This document shows positions 45,421 through 54,854 of a stretch of DNA of 64,000 nucleotides, piece after piece. This stretch comes from Micromonospora lutea. Lineage in GTDB: Bacteria; Actinomycetota; Actinomycetes; Mycobacteriales; Micromonosporaceae. A program made the translations under genes and the position numbers. The stretch covers positions 62,001-126,000 of the forward strand of contig NZ_BOPB01000013.1 of NCBI RefSeq assembly GCF_016863535.1, read 5' to 3'. The first letter of the stretch is position 1. The number at the start of each line of letters is the position of its first letter. The notes under the pieces are model-generated. The model had not been told where the DNA came from. It saw nothing but the letters and a program-made list of their open reading frames with translations, and did no database searches.

Positions 45421-46575
45421 ATGGACTTCCGGCTCACCGAGGAGCACGAGGCGCTACGCGACAGCGTGCGGGACTTCGCCCGCGAGGTGGTCGCGCCGGT
45501 CATCGCCGAGCACTACGAGCAGCACACCTTCCCGTACGAGATCATCCGCCAGATGGGCAAGATGGGTCTGTTCGGTCTGCCCTTCGCCGAGGAGCACGGC
45601 GGCATGGGCGGGGACTACTTCGCGCTCTGCCTGGCGCTGGAGGAGTTGGCCCGGGTGGACTCCAGCGTGGCGATCACCCTGGAGGCGGCGGTCTCGCTGG
45701 GCGCGATGCCGATCTACCGGTTCGGCACCGACGAGCAGAAGGCCCGGTGGCTGCCCCGACTGCTCAGCGGCGAGGCGCTGGCCGGGTTCGGGCTGACCGA
45801 ACCGGGCTTCGGCTCGGACGCGGGTGGCACCGAGACCCGGGCGGTGCTGGACGAGGCGACCGGCGAGTGGGTGATCAACGGCTCGAAGGCGTTCATCACG
45901 AACTCCGGCACCGACATCACCGCGCTGGTCACCGTCACCGCCGTCACCGGCACCCGGCCGGACGGCACCAAGGAACTCTCCTCCATCATCGTGCCCAGCG
46001 GTACGCCCGGCTTCACCGTCGCGCCCGGCTACTCGAAGGTCGGCTGGACCGCCTCGGACACCCACGAGCTGACCTTCGACGACTGTCGGGTGCCGGCGGA
46101 GAACCTGCTCGGCGAACGCGGTCGGGGCTTCGCCCAGTTCCTGCGCATCCTCGACGAGGGTCGGATCGCCATCGCCGCGCTGGCCGTGGGGCTCGCCCAG
46201 GGCTGCGTCGACGAGTCGGTCAAGTACGCCAAGGAGCGGCACGCCTTCGGTCAACCGATCGGCAACTACCAGGCGATCCAGTTCAAGATCGCCGACATGG
46301 AGATGAAGGCGTACACCGCGCGGCTGGCCTACTACGACGCCGCAGCCCGGATGCTGGCCGGCGAGCCGTTCAAGCGGCAGGCGGCGATCGCCAAGCTGCA
46401 CGCGAGCACGATCGCCGTCGACAACGCCCGGGAGGCGACCCAGATCCATGGTGGCTACGGCTTCATGAACGAGTACCCGGTGGCCCGGTTCTGGCGGGAC
46501 TCCAAGATCCTGGAGATCGGTGAGGGCACCTCCGAGGTGCAGCGCATGATCATCGCTCGGGACCTGGGGATGTGA
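45421..46575 (+). CDS. Acyl-CoA dehydrogenase (short/branched chain)
   Basis: 384-residue flavin acyl-CoA dehydrogenase: MDFRLTEEHEALRDSVRDFA, TEPGFGSDAGG (adenine/FAD), FITNSGTDI, KVGWTASDTHELTFDDCRVP, AFGQPIGNYQAIQFKIADM and IHGGYGFMNEYPVARFWRD. The catalytic-base position in EIGEGTSEVQRM is Glu368, as in short/medium-chain enzymes. Isovaleryl-CoA dehydrogenases use a different glutamate and have a small residue here, so isovaleryl-CoA specificity is not certain. Strong ribosome site CAGGAGG. Likely co-transcribed with the carboxyltransferase. Confidence 0.92.
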   Translation: MDFRLTEEHEALRDSVRDFAREVVAPVIAEHYEQHTFPYEIIRQMGKMGLFGLPFAEEHGGMGGDYFALCLALEELARVDSSVAITLEAAVSLGAMPIYRFGTDEQKARWLPRLLSGEALAGFGLTEPGFGSDAGGTETRAVLDEATGEWVINGSKAFITNSGTDITALVTVTAVTGTRPDGTKELSSIIVPSGTPGFTVAPGYSKVGWTASDTHELTFDDCRVPAENLLGERGRGFAQFLRILDEGRIAIAALAVGLAQGCVDESVKYAKERHAFGQPIGNYQAIQFKIADMEMKAYTARLAYYDAAARMLAGEPFKRQAAIAKLHASTIAVDNAREATQIHGGYGFMNEYPVARFWRDSKILEIGEGTSEVQRMIIARDLGM

Positions 46576-46766
46576 GCGGGCCGGTCCGTCCTCTGCTCCG
46601 ACCGGTGCCAGCCAGGCCCGCCGGTCACCCGTAAACCACCGCGATCTGGTCCATCAGCACGTCCGCGCCAGGCAACGCGGGGTGGTAGTCAGGTTTCGGC
46701 AGGACATCGTCGGGTGGCCGACGATCCCGTGTCCGATGTCGGTCCTGGCCCGTATTGTCCGTGCCC

Positions 46767-49250
46767 ATGGCTCCCGGTCATGATCGTCAATCCGGCCCGC
46801 CGCACGCCGGTCTGCCGGAGCTGCTGCGGGCGCATCGGCTGGCCGCCGGTGCCACCCAGGCTGAGCTGGCGGCCCGCGCCGGCATCGGGGTACGGACGGT
46901 CCGTGACCTGGAACGTGCGCGTTCCACCAGACCGCAGCGCACCACCGTCGAGCTGCTTGCCCAGGCGCTCGGGCTGACCGGCGCCGCCCGGGCGGCGTTC
47001 CTGGCCGCCGCCCGGGGCACCGGCACGGTGACCCCACAGCCCGAGGTCGGTACGCCGATGGGACTGCCACCCGCGCCCGAGCTGATCGGCCGGGAGCGCG
47101 ATCTCTCCGAACTGGCCACTCTGTTGCACGAGCCGCGCGGTCCCCGGGTGGTGAGCCTGGTGGGGCTGGCCGGCGTCGGCAAGACGGCACTGGCGTTGGC
47201 AGCGGTCCACGCCGCCGCACCGGCCCATGCCGGCGGTGTCGCGGGCGTCCTCATCGGTGCCGGGTCGGACGCGGCCGACGTGCTTGCCGCCGTGCTGACC
47301 GTCTTCGGCGTCGCCCGGGACACCGAGTTGACCGCGCGGCTCGGTGACCGGCGGGCGCTGCTGCTGGTGGACGCCGTGGAACGGGCACCCGACCCGGTGG
47401 CCGGCACCCTGCGGCGGCTCGTCGATGCGGTGCCGTCGCTGCGGGTGCTGGTCACCGGCCGGCATCCGGTCGGGCTGCCGGGTGAGTGGGTGCGTCCCGT
47501 GTCGCCGTTGGAGGTGCCGCCACCGGGGGCCACCGATCCGGCCACCCTGGCCCGCTGTCCGGCGGTCACCCTGTTCACCTCGCGGCTGGCGCAGGTCCGG
47601 CGTGAACCGCCGACCAATGCCGAACTGCCGGCGTTGGCCGCGCTGGTGCGTCGGCTGGGTGGGCTGCCGCTGGCCATCGAACTGATGGCGGCGCGTGGTC
47701 GGCTGCTCGACCTGACCGAACTGCTCGACCGGTACGGCGACCGGGTGCTGGATCTGGACACCTCGGCCGCCACACCCAGCGGTTGGGAGACACGGCCACG
47801 CGGCGACGAAGCCCGCACCGCGGTGGCGGAGACACTGCGCGACGCGGTGGCCACCAGTTACCGGCTGCTCGCCGACGAGGAGCGGGCGGCGCTGCGCCAA
47901 CTCGCCGCCTTCGGCAACCGATGGTCGGTGGAGATGGCCGAGGAGATGCTCGCCGGCACGGGCGTCGACCCGGTGCCCCTGCTGAACCGCTTCCTCGATC
48001 TCGGGTTGCTGAGCGTACGAGGGGGTGGCTCGTTCCGGTTCCGGCTCCTCGACGCCGTCCGGGACTACGCCGTCGAGCAGGCGTCCGGCGCCGGCGAGTC
48101 GACCGTGATCCGACGCCGGCACGCTCGGCTGGTGACCCGGCTGGTGGAGCGGACCGCGTCGGGGTTGACCGGTGCCGGCGCCGGTGCCGCGGCCCACCGT
48201 CTCGACGAGGTAACCGGCGATGTCAGCTCGGCACTGGCGTACGCGGCGGTCGACGATCCCCTGACCGCGTTACGCCTCGCGGTGAGCCTGCGCCGGTGGT
48301 GGCGGTTACGCGGGCGGGACGTGGTCGGCCGGCAGTGGCTGCTGCGTCTGTTGGCCGATCCGCGTACCGCCGATGCCGATCCGGCTTTGCGCGCGCGGGC
48401 CTCGATCGGTGTGGCGTCGCTCGCTGGGGAGCACGGTGCGGCGGCGATGGAGCTGCCGAGGGCCCGCACGGCGTTGGCGGAGTTCCGTCGGATCGGTGAC
48501 GTACCGGGCGAATTGGAGGCGCGCACGGTACTCGGCGTCCTGCTGGCCGCGACCGGACGACCGGGTCAGGCGCGGGAACAGGCGGAGGCGGTGTTGGCCC
48601 TGGCCTCCGAGCATGGTCTGACCCGGCGGATGGCCGTCGCGCAGCATCAGCTGGCGTGGCACGAGATCAGACTTGGTGACCTCGGCGCGGCACGTCGCCG
48701 GCTGGCCGTGGTGGACCGGCTCGGCGGACAGTGCGCGGAGCAGCGGCTGCGGGTGCTGGCCCGGGGCACCGTCGCGGAGGTGTTTCGCCTTGAGGGCCGG
48801 TACGGCGACGCGGTCGACGAGGCCCGACGGGTACTGGCGGCGCTGAGCGATCTGGGCAGTCCGCGTAGTCGACGGCAGGTGCTGGGCACGCTGGGCCTGG
48901 CGCTCGCCCAGGACGGTCGGGCGGCTGAGGCCGCCGAGGTGCTCGCCGAGCTGCGTCCACTCGACGGCACCGGGGCGTTGATCGAGGGGCACTTGGCGCT
49001 GCGCCGTGGGGACCGGGAGGTCGCGGCGGAGTGGTTCGCGGCTGCGGCGGAGCCGGACGAGGCCGGCCGGGACCGACGCACGGTGGTGGAGGCACTGGTG
49101 GGCCTGGCGGCCAGCACCTCCGACGCGGCTGTCCTCGATCGGGTGGACCTGGCCTGCCGGCAGGGCGGTATCCGGCTGCTGGAGCACGAGGAGGAGTTGC
49201 TCTACGCGCTTTCGGTGACCCGGAACGGCCCGGTGGCCGACGGGCGATGA
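46767..49250 (+). CDS. STAND-type transcriptional regulator: XRE HTH, NB-ARC-like ATPase, TPR-like repeats
   Basis: 827-residue multidomain regulator. Residues about 18-75 form an XRE helix-turn-helix (GATQAELAARAGIGVRTVRDLER). The Walker A GLAGVGKTALAL begins near residue 133, with LLLVDAVERAP (Walker B-like), LVTGRHPV and LPLAIELMAARGRLL typical of AfsR/STAND signal ATPases. The C-terminal half is Ala/Arg/Leu-rich helical repeats (TPR-like), probably for ligand or partner sensing. Starts TTG 46755, GTG 46761 and ATG 46767 are all open; ATG used. No target is evident. Downstream 49,251-49,544 (294 bp, convergent with marR) holds nothing I can identify. Confidence 0.82.
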   Translation: MAPGHDRQSGPPHAGLPELLRAHRLAAGATQAELAARAGIGVRTVRDLERARSTRPQRTTVELLAQALGLTGAARAAFLAAARGTGTVTPQPEVGTPMGLPPAPELIGRERDLSELATLLHEPRGPRVVSLVGLAGVGKTALALAAVHAAAPAHAGGVAGVLIGAGSDAADVLAAVLTVFGVARDTELTARLGDRRALLLVDAVERAPDPVAGTLRRLVDAVPSLRVLVTGRHPVGLPGEWVRPVSPLEVPPPGATDPATLARCPAVTLFTSRLAQVRREPPTNAELPALAALVRRLGGLPLAIELMAARGRLLDLTELLDRYGDRVLDLDTSAATPSGWETRPRGDEARTAVAETLRDAVATSYRLLADEERAALRQLAAFGNRWSVEMAEEMLAGTGVDPVPLLNRFLDLGLLSVRGGGSFRFRLLDAVRDYAVEQASGAGESTVIRRRHARLVTRLVERTASGLTGAGAGAAAHRLDEVTGDVSSALAYAAVDDPLTALRLAVSLRRWWRLRGRDVVGRQWLLRLLADPRTADADPALRARASIGVASLAGEHGAAAMELPRARTALAEFRRIGDVPGELEARTVLGVLLAATGRPGQAREQAEAVLALASEHGLTRRMAVAQHQLAWHEIRLGDLGAARRRLAVVDRLGGQCAEQRLRVLARGTVAEVFRLEGRYGDAVDEARRVLAALSDLGSPRSRRQVLGTLGLALAQDGRAAEAAEVLAELRPLDGTGALIEGHLALRRGDREVAAEWFAAAAEPDEAGRDRRTVVEALVGLAASTSDAAVLDRVDLACRQGGIRLLEHEEELLYALSVTRNGPVADGR

Positions 49251-49544
49251 GGCAGCGCGGCCCCCGGCTTGCCGGTGTCGGGGGACGGGGGCGGCGCGGA
49301 CGAGGAAGCCCCCTGTTGCCACCCCTCGCTCATCGCCCGCGCCGGTGCCCCCGCTGCCCCCCGCCGTTGCGAGATTAGCGGGGAGCGGTGGGATACTCTG
49401 TCGGGTTTGGCGGCCTGTGGCCTGTTTATCCAGCGGTTCTGCCGGTCTTTCTGCCGGTGATGTCACGCTTGGCTGTCGCCGACTACACCGAGGGTTCGGA
49501 TGTGATCGACCGGGCTGTAGGCTCAGCAGCCTGTGCAGATCACC

Positions 49545-50051
49545 TCACCCCTCCTTGTCGCAGTCGGCTGGCGCGTCGGCGGAGTCGCTCCCGGCGGTCG
49601 CGCAGGGATGCACGGCGTCGCGTACCCGGCGCAGACCGTTGAGTAGCGCCTCGAGTGCGGCCGGGTCGAGTTGCCCGGTGAACCAGTCCTCGATGAGTTG
49701 CAGGTGCCCGGGCAGGCTCTCGTCGAGTCGGCGTAGGCCTGCGGGCGTCACAACCGCGTACGAACTGCGCCGGTCGGACGGGCAGGCGCGGCGGGTGATC
49801 AACCCGTCTCGTTCCATCCGGTCCACCACGCGGGTCACGCCACTGGTGGAGAGTGAGGTCTGGGCGGCAAGGTCTGTCATTCGTAGTTGGTTGGCGGGAG
49901 ACCGGGTCAGTCTGGTCAGCACCTCGAACTCGACCGATGACAGACCGTGCTCGTCCAGTTGGGTGGCGAATCGGGCGGCCAGCCCGGCGTGTACCTCGAA
50001 GAGGAGACCGACGGCCGTGATTCGCGGGTCGTCGAAGGCGTTCGTTTCCAC
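49545..50051 (-). CDS. MarR-family regulator
   Basis: 168-residue winged-helix regulator: LSSVEFEVLTRLTRSPANQLRMTDLAAQTSLSTSGVTRVVDRMERDGLITRRACPSDRRSSYAVVTPAG (cited as LSTSGVTRVVDRMERDGLI and CPSDRRSSYAVVTPAG). Possible redox-sensing Cys in RRACPSD and a C-terminal pair (HPCATAG, ADCDKEG). GTG at 50051. Divergent from yceI with an A+T-rich promoter region, so likely represses yceI and itself. Confidence 0.9.
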   Translation of the reverse strand: METNAFDDPRITAVGLLFEVHAGLAARFATQLDEHGLSSVEFEVLTRLTRSPANQLRMTDLAAQTSLSTSGVTRVVDRMERDGLITRRACPSDRRSSYAVVTPAGLRRLDESLPGHLQLIEDWFTGQLDPAALEALLNGLRRVRDAVHPCATAGSDSADAPADCDKEG

Positions 50052-50070
50052 AGGTACATCGTACCAGTAC

Positions 50071-50134
50071 TTGACAGCAGGAATATTGTTAGCGATATAG
50101 TTGCTGCAGCAGACGTTGTGCTACTCAACAATAT
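50071..50134 (+). promoter_or_regulatory. yceI promoter and MarR operator region
   Basis: Near-ideal promoter: -35 TTGACA (50071-50076), 17-bp spacer, -10 GATATA (50094-50099; alternatively TATAGT 50096-50101). A long inverted repeat ATATTGTT (50083-50090) and AACAATAT (50127-50134) brackets the -10, and GTTG-n7-CAAC (50115-50129) is a further imperfect palindrome. The stretch is unusually A+T-rich for this genome. Fits repression by the divergent MarR. Confidence 0.7.
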
Positions 50135-50155
50135 CTTCCTGGAGGGCAGTTTCTC

Positions 50156-50737
50156 ATGACCAGCAGCACCGATCCGGTCACCCGCGAGTGGAACGGTCTC
50201 ACCATCCCTGCGGCCGGCACCTACCTGCTGGATGCAGCGCACAAGCGGGTCGGCTTCGTCGCCCGGCACATGATGGTGAGCAAGGTCCGCGGCGACTTCG
50301 CTGACGCGAGCGCCACCATCACCATCGCTGAGGACCCGCTCGCGTCCACGGTCTCCGCCACCATCCAGGCCGCCAGCATCAACACCGCCCAGACGGACCG
50401 GGACGCCCACCTGCGCAGCCCGGAGTTCCTCGACGTGGAGAAGTTCGCCACCCTGGAGTACCGCAGCACCGGAGTGAAGTCGCACGAGGGCAACGAGTTC
50501 GTCCTGGCCGGCGAGCTGACCATCAAGGACGTGACCCGTCCGGTCGACCTCAAGGTCGATTTCGAGGGTGTCGGCCGCAGCCCCTTCGGTCAGGACATCT
50601 TCGGGTTCTCGGCGAGCACCGAGATCGACCGCGAGGAGTTCGGCCTGACCTGGAACGTCGCCCTGGAGTCGGGTGGTGTCCTGGTCGGCAAGAAGGTCAA
50701 GATCGAGATCGAGGGCGAGGCTATTCGCCAGTCCTGA
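50156..50737 (+). CDS. YceI-family lipid-binding protein
   Basis: 193-residue YceI/lipocalin-like barrel, cytoplasmic as annotated because there is no signal peptide. Motifs: GTYLLDAAHKRVGFVARHMMVSKVRGDFAD, SINTAQTDRDAHLRSPEFLDVEKFATLEYRS, GELTIKDVTRPVDL and the C-terminal EVGG-like WNVALESGGVLVGKKVKIEIE. Family members bind polyisoprenoids or long-chain amides and are often stress-induced. GGAGGG precedes the ATG. Under the divergent MarR; followed by a strong terminator. Confidence 0.93.
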   Translation: MTSSTDPVTREWNGLTIPAAGTYLLDAAHKRVGFVARHMMVSKVRGDFADASATITIAEDPLASTVSATIQAASINTAQTDRDAHLRSPEFLDVEKFATLEYRSTGVKSHEGNEFVLAGELTIKDVTRPVDLKVDFEGVGRSPFGQDIFGFSASTEIDREEFGLTWNVALESGGVLVGKKVKIEIEGEAIRQS

Positions 50738-50748
50738 TCCGGATGCTC

Positions 50749-50783
50749 CGACAGGCCCGCGCCCGCACCGCGCGGGCCTGTCG
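50749..50783 (+). terminator. Terminator of yceI
   Basis: Perfect 14-bp stem CGACAGGCCCGCGC (50749-50762) and GCGCGGGCCTGTCG (50770-50783), 7-nt loop, 12 bp after the yceI stop. The remaining stretch to 51,073 shows no gene. Confidence 0.8.
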
Positions 50784-51073
50784 GCTGCCCGGGTACGCCT
50801 GCTCGTGCCGGAGCCGATCGGCGGCGGTGCTGGTGCGAATTGTCACAACCTGTTCGTCGTTCGACACCAGAGGCCCGAGGCTGCGGCTGGGTAGGTAGTC
50901 GGAGCGGAAGCGACCGACCTGGTCGAGTCGGCGCGGTCGACCTCAACGGCGGGGTGGACTGCGCCAATGGACCGATCTTCGGGGTGGCTGGGCTCGACGT
51001 TTCCAGCGAGTATGGTTCACAGTGCGCTCCGGGGCGGCACCGTTTCCGTGGGCGTCGCGCGCCGGGAGGAAGT

Positions 51074-52552
51074 ATGGGCAGGGATGTCGATCGGGCCGTC
51101 TTCTCCCGTGAGGATCGGGTCCGGTACCGGCAGAAGGTCCGTCGCTGCCTGGACGTGTTCGCGCTGATGCTGGACGACTTCGGCTTTGACGCCGACCGGC
51201 CGATGACCGGCCTGGAGATCGAGCTGAACCTGGTCGACCCGGCGGCCGAGCCGGCCATGCGCAACGAGGAGATCCTCGCCGCGATCGCCGACCCGTTGTT
51301 CCAGACCGAGCTGGGGCAGTTCAACCTGGAACTCAACGCCAATCCTCGGCTGATCTCCGGCAACGGCTTCGCGGACTACGAGCGAGACCTCTGCGCCAGC
51401 CTCAACCGGGCCAACGAGCGCGCGGCGCGGTCGGACACCAGGATCGTCCTGGTCGGCATCCTGCCCACGTTGAACGAGCGACACCTGGTGGCGGACAACC
51501 TCTCCACCAACGAGCGGTACCGAGTGCTGAACGACCAGATCGTCGGGGCCCGAGGCGAGGACATCGAACTCGACATCCGGGGCGTCGAGCGACTGCGTAC
51601 GCACAACGACTCGATCGCACCGGAGGCGGCCTGCACCAGCCTCCAGTTTCACCTCCAGGTCGCGCCGGACAGCTTCGCCGACTACTGGAACGCCTCGCAG
51701 GCGATCGCTGCTGCCCAGGTGGCGGTGGGCGCCAACTCACCCTTCCTGTACGACCGTCAGCTCTGGGCGGAGACCCGCATCGCCCTGTTCGAACAGGCCA
51801 CCGACACCCGGCCGGACGAGTTGAAGACCCAGGGCGTACGACCCCGGGTCTGGTTCGGTGAGCGGTGGATCACCTCGATCTTCGACCTGTTCGAGGAGAA
51901 CGTCCGCTACTTCCCGCCACTGCTGCCGATCTGCGAGAGCGAGGACCCGGTGGAGGTCCTGCACGCCGGCGGCGTGCCCGAGCTGGCTGAGCTGCGGCTG
52001 CACAACGGCACCGTCTACCGGTGGAACCGACCGGTCTACGACATCATGGACGGCCGCCCACACCTGCGGGTCGAGAACCGGGTGCTGCCGGCCGGGCCGA
52101 CCGTCGTCGACATGCTGGCCAACGCCGCCTTCTACTTCGGGTTGGTACGCGGCATGGCCGAGGCCGACCGCCCGATCTGGAGCCAGCTCACCTTCAGCTC
52201 GGCCGAGGAGAACTTCCACGCCGCTGCCCGCCGGGGCATGGACGCGGTGCTGCACTGGCCGCAGCTGGGCGACGTTCCGGTGACCACCCTGGTGCTCGAC
52301 ACGCTGTTGCCGCTCGCCGCGTCCGGCCTGGACGGCTTCGGCGTGGCCCCCGCCGACCGGGATCGCTTGCTCGGCATCATCGAGCAACGCTGCCGTACCG
52401 GGCGCAACGGTGCGGTCTGGCAGGCCAGCACGGTGTGGGCCGCCGAGCGGCACCTGGGTCTGGACCGCCGGGCCGCCCTGCACCACATGCTCCAGCGCTA
52501 TGCGGAGTTGCAGTACACCAACGAACCGGTGCACACCTGGCCGCTCGACTGA
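51074..52552 (+). CDS. GCS2-family glutamate-cysteine ligase-like carboxylate-amine ligase
   Basis: 492-residue protein of the ATP-dependent glutamate-cysteine ligase superfamily. MTGLEIELNLVD carries the first metal-binding acid pair, LGQFNLELNANP the second, CTSLQFHLQVAP the substrate part, and WNRPVYDIMDGRPHLRVENRVLPAGPTVVDMLAN the C-terminal acidic motif. Actinobacteria make mycothiol rather than glutathione, so the natural substrate may not be Glu+Cys. ATG at 51074 follows GGGAGGA. It stands alone, convergent with the membrane gene at 52606. Confidence 0.85.
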   Translation: MGRDVDRAVFSREDRVRYRQKVRRCLDVFALMLDDFGFDADRPMTGLEIELNLVDPAAEPAMRNEEILAAIADPLFQTELGQFNLELNANPRLISGNGFADYERDLCASLNRANERAARSDTRIVLVGILPTLNERHLVADNLSTNERYRVLNDQIVGARGEDIELDIRGVERLRTHNDSIAPEAACTSLQFHLQVAPDSFADYWNASQAIAAAQVAVGANSPFLYDRQLWAETRIALFEQATDTRPDELKTQGVRPRVWFGERWITSIFDLFEENVRYFPPLLPICESEDPVEVLHAGGVPELAELRLHNGTVYRWNRPVYDIMDGRPHLRVENRVLPAGPTVVDMLANAAFYFGLVRGMAEADRPIWSQLTFSSAEENFHAAARRGMDAVLHWPQLGDVPVTTLVLDTLLPLAASGLDGFGVAPADRDRLLGIIEQRCRTGRNGAVWQASTVWAAERHLGLDRRAALHHMLQRYAELQYTNEPVHTWPLD

Positions 52553-52605
52553 ACGCGACCGGCAAGAGGGCTGGCGGGCCGTTCTACCAGGGAGCAGGCT
52601 GGTGA

Positions 52606-53943
52606 CTAGCGGCCGCGCCGCTGTTGCCGGACGCGTCGGCCGCCCTCGGGTGTCTCGTCGCTGTCGGACGACGTCACGGACGGCGAGGTGTCGGTCGTCT
52701 CGCCCGTCTCCACCGATCCTTCAGCCGGCCCCTTCGATTTCGGTGCTGAGGGCTTCGGCGCTGCCGGCTTGACTCGTGCCGGTCTGGGTGTGGCGGATCC
52801 GGGCGCGGTTTCCGTCCGCGACTTTGCCACTTCGCCGGCTGCCGGCCCGTCGAGGCGCTCGGTGCCCGGCTCGGACCGACCGGTTGCCGGCTCGGACTCG
52901 CGGGTGACCCGGTCGTCGTCTGCGACCCGCTGCCGGGGCACCACCGCAGCAGGGTCGGGACTGCTCGACCGGCTCTGCGCCAGCCGGGCCGACCGCTGGG
53001 CGAGCGCCGCCACCAGGACCGACCCGCCGACGCCCACGATCACCGCGTACGGGGCGATGAGGTGGGCGGACACCTGCTCCGGGCTGATCGCCGTGAGCCT
53101 CGGCACGGCGAGGAAGTACGCGACGGCCACCAGCAGCGGCCCGGCGGCACCAGAAGCGGTGGCACCGACCCGGCGGTCGGTCGCACCTACGCCACTGCGG
53201 GCGGCCAGCGCGCCGATCACCAGCGCCGAGCCGAGCGACAGCACCGCACCGGGCCAGTAGAAGTAGTCCCGAACCCAGAACTGGTCGCTGTCCGAGCTGA
53301 GTTGCCAGATGCCGAGCTGCGCGGTGGTCAGCCCGCGACCGGCGAGCACCGAGTCGACGACGGCGATGACCGCGAGCAGCCAGAGCCAGCCGGCGGTGGC
53401 GATGACGTTGGTGGCGGCGGCGCGGCACCGCAGCGCCCAGACCGCCACGAGCGTCCCGACCAGCACGCCGACAGCCGCGTACCCGGCGGCCATGTCTCGG
53501 GGGGACGGGGTGTCCGGCACCACCGCGACCCGTGCCGGCACGGCGACCAGCAACACGGTGATCAGCGCGCCCAGTCCGGCGGCCACGGCCAGGGCGACCC
53601 CCCACAGCCCGCCACCGGCCTGCTTGACGACTGGCGGTTCACCGTCGGGCGGGACCGGAGGGTCGGACGACGCTGACCCGCTGACTACCGCCTCGGACGG
53701 TGCCCCGGCCTGACGGCGGTCATGCAGCCGTTGCGCGCAGACCGCACCGAAGATGGTCGAGGTGGCGGCGATCCAGGTGGCCCAGATCAGGCTGGCCACC
53801 CAGGCCGCAGTGCCGGCGGTCGCCTCGCTGGGTGCCCAGTTGAGAATGCCCAGGCCGTACCCGAAACCTAGTTGGGCCGCTCCGGCGCCGGCTGCCACGC
53901 CGGCCGCAGTGGCGATCGATCCTCCCCAGCCCTGTCTGGCCAT
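52606..53943 (-). CDS. Hypothetical polytopic membrane protein with disordered C-tail
   Basis: 445-residue protein. About eight hydrophobic spans: an N-terminal pair (WGGSIATAAGVAAGAGAAQLGFGYG; AAWVASLIWATWIAATSTIFGA), then GVALAVAAGLGALITVLLVAVP, GYAAVGVLVGTLVAVWAL, WLWLLAVIAVVDSVL, LSLGSALVIGAL and two more. The last about 120 residues (from SSSPDPAAVV) are charged, Pro/Ser/Thr-rich and end QQRRGR. No family recognised. ATG at 53943 (MARQGWGG). Divergent from the first PASTA gene (123 bp). Confidence 0.7.
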   Translation of the reverse strand: MARQGWGGSIATAAGVAAGAGAAQLGFGYGLGILNWAPSEATAGTAAWVASLIWATWIAATSTIFGAVCAQRLHDRRQAGAPSEAVVSGSASSDPPVPPDGEPPVVKQAGGGLWGVALAVAAGLGALITVLLVAVPARVAVVPDTPSPRDMAAGYAAVGVLVGTLVAVWALRCRAAATNVIATAGWLWLLAVIAVVDSVLAGRGLTTAQLGIWQLSSDSDQFWVRDYFYWPGAVLSLGSALVIGALAARSGVGATDRRVGATASGAAGPLLVAVAYFLAVPRLTAISPEQVSAHLIAPYAVIVGVGGSVLVAALAQRSARLAQSRSSSPDPAAVVPRQRVADDDRVTRESEPATGRSEPGTERLDGPAAGEVAKSRTETAPGSATPRPARVKPAAPKPSAPKSKGPAEGSVETGETTDTSPSVTSSDSDETPEGGRRVRQQRRGR

Positions 53944-54065
53944 GCCGGGCAGCGTAACGTCCTGTGGTCGGTGCGGCGAGTCGTGCGCGGGCACCAACCG
54001 GCAACGATTACGGACAGTGCTTGGCCCCGGTCGCTACGGTCGCGGGTGATGAGGTGGTGGGCGGG

Positions 54066-54755
54066 ATGACGGACGGAACCACGGGCGGGCGGCCGGGGCG
54101 CGGTGACACCGGTCCGGATCGGACGAAGGTGATCCTCGGTGGTGGGACCGCTGCCGTACTGCTGGCGATCATCGGTGCGGCCGGTGGCTGGGTGCTCGCC
54201 GGCGACCAGGTAGGGCCGGACCCGGTGTCATCGGGCGTGTCCGACACCCTCACCCCGACCCCGGCCGTCCGGACCTCGCCGCCGAGGGAGCGTCCCAAGC
54301 CGACCGCCTCGGCCACGCCGAGCGGCAGCCCCAGCCCTTCGCGGCCGACCGGACTCACCGTGCCGCACCTGGTCGGCATGGATTTCGAAGAGGCCCGGGA
54401 CGAACTGCGGGATCGGGGACTGGGCTGGCAGCTCGTCTTCGGCAGCGGTGACAGTTCCAGCGTACGCAGCACCGATCCGGCCCCGGGTACGCCCGTCCGG
54501 CGCGGTGTCACGGTCAAGGTCAACGTCGCTGGTGCCGCACCACCGAACGAGGTGCCGGACCTGACCGGTGAGACGTGCAACGAGGCGGGAGCCGAACTCG
54601 TCGACGACGGCTTCTCCCCTCGCTACCCCAACGGACGCTCCGGGACGGTCACGTCACAACAACCGGTGGGCGGGACGGTCGGCAGGTGGAACGACGTGGT
54701 TCAGATCTGGTGCGGCACGTCGCCGAGCGTGGAGGCGACCGCTCCGGCTCCGTGA
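54066..54755 (+). CDS. Membrane-anchored protein with two PASTA-like domains
   Basis: 229-residue protein. N-terminal hydrophobic span KVILGGGTAAVLLAIIGAAGGWVLAG (about residues 20-45), a Pro/Ser/Thr linker, and two PASTA-like modules: VPHLVGMDFEEARDELRDRGLGWQLVF with DPAPGTPVRRGVTVKV, and VPDLTGETCNEAGAELVDDGFSPRY with QQPVGGTVG. PASTA domains bind muropeptides in serine/threonine kinases and PBPs; this one has no kinase. It probably reads the cell wall. Followed by a second PASTA gene. Confidence 0.85.
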   Translation: MTDGTTGGRPGRGDTGPDRTKVILGGGTAAVLLAIIGAAGGWVLAGDQVGPDPVSSGVSDTLTPTPAVRTSPPRERPKPTASATPSGSPSPSRPTGLTVPHLVGMDFEEARDELRDRGLGWQLVFGSGDSSSVRSTDPAPGTPVRRGVTVKVNVAGAAPPNEVPDLTGETCNEAGAELVDDGFSPRYPNGRSGTVTSQQPVGGTVGRWNDVVQIWCGTSPSVEATAPAP

Positions 54756-54854
54756 CGCGGACCCGACACGCTGATGCCGACCGATGACCGGCAGAACCGC
54801 TAGGTTGACCATCGAGGGGCCTGTTGCCCGCCCGGCCGGCGGAAAGGACGTGCC

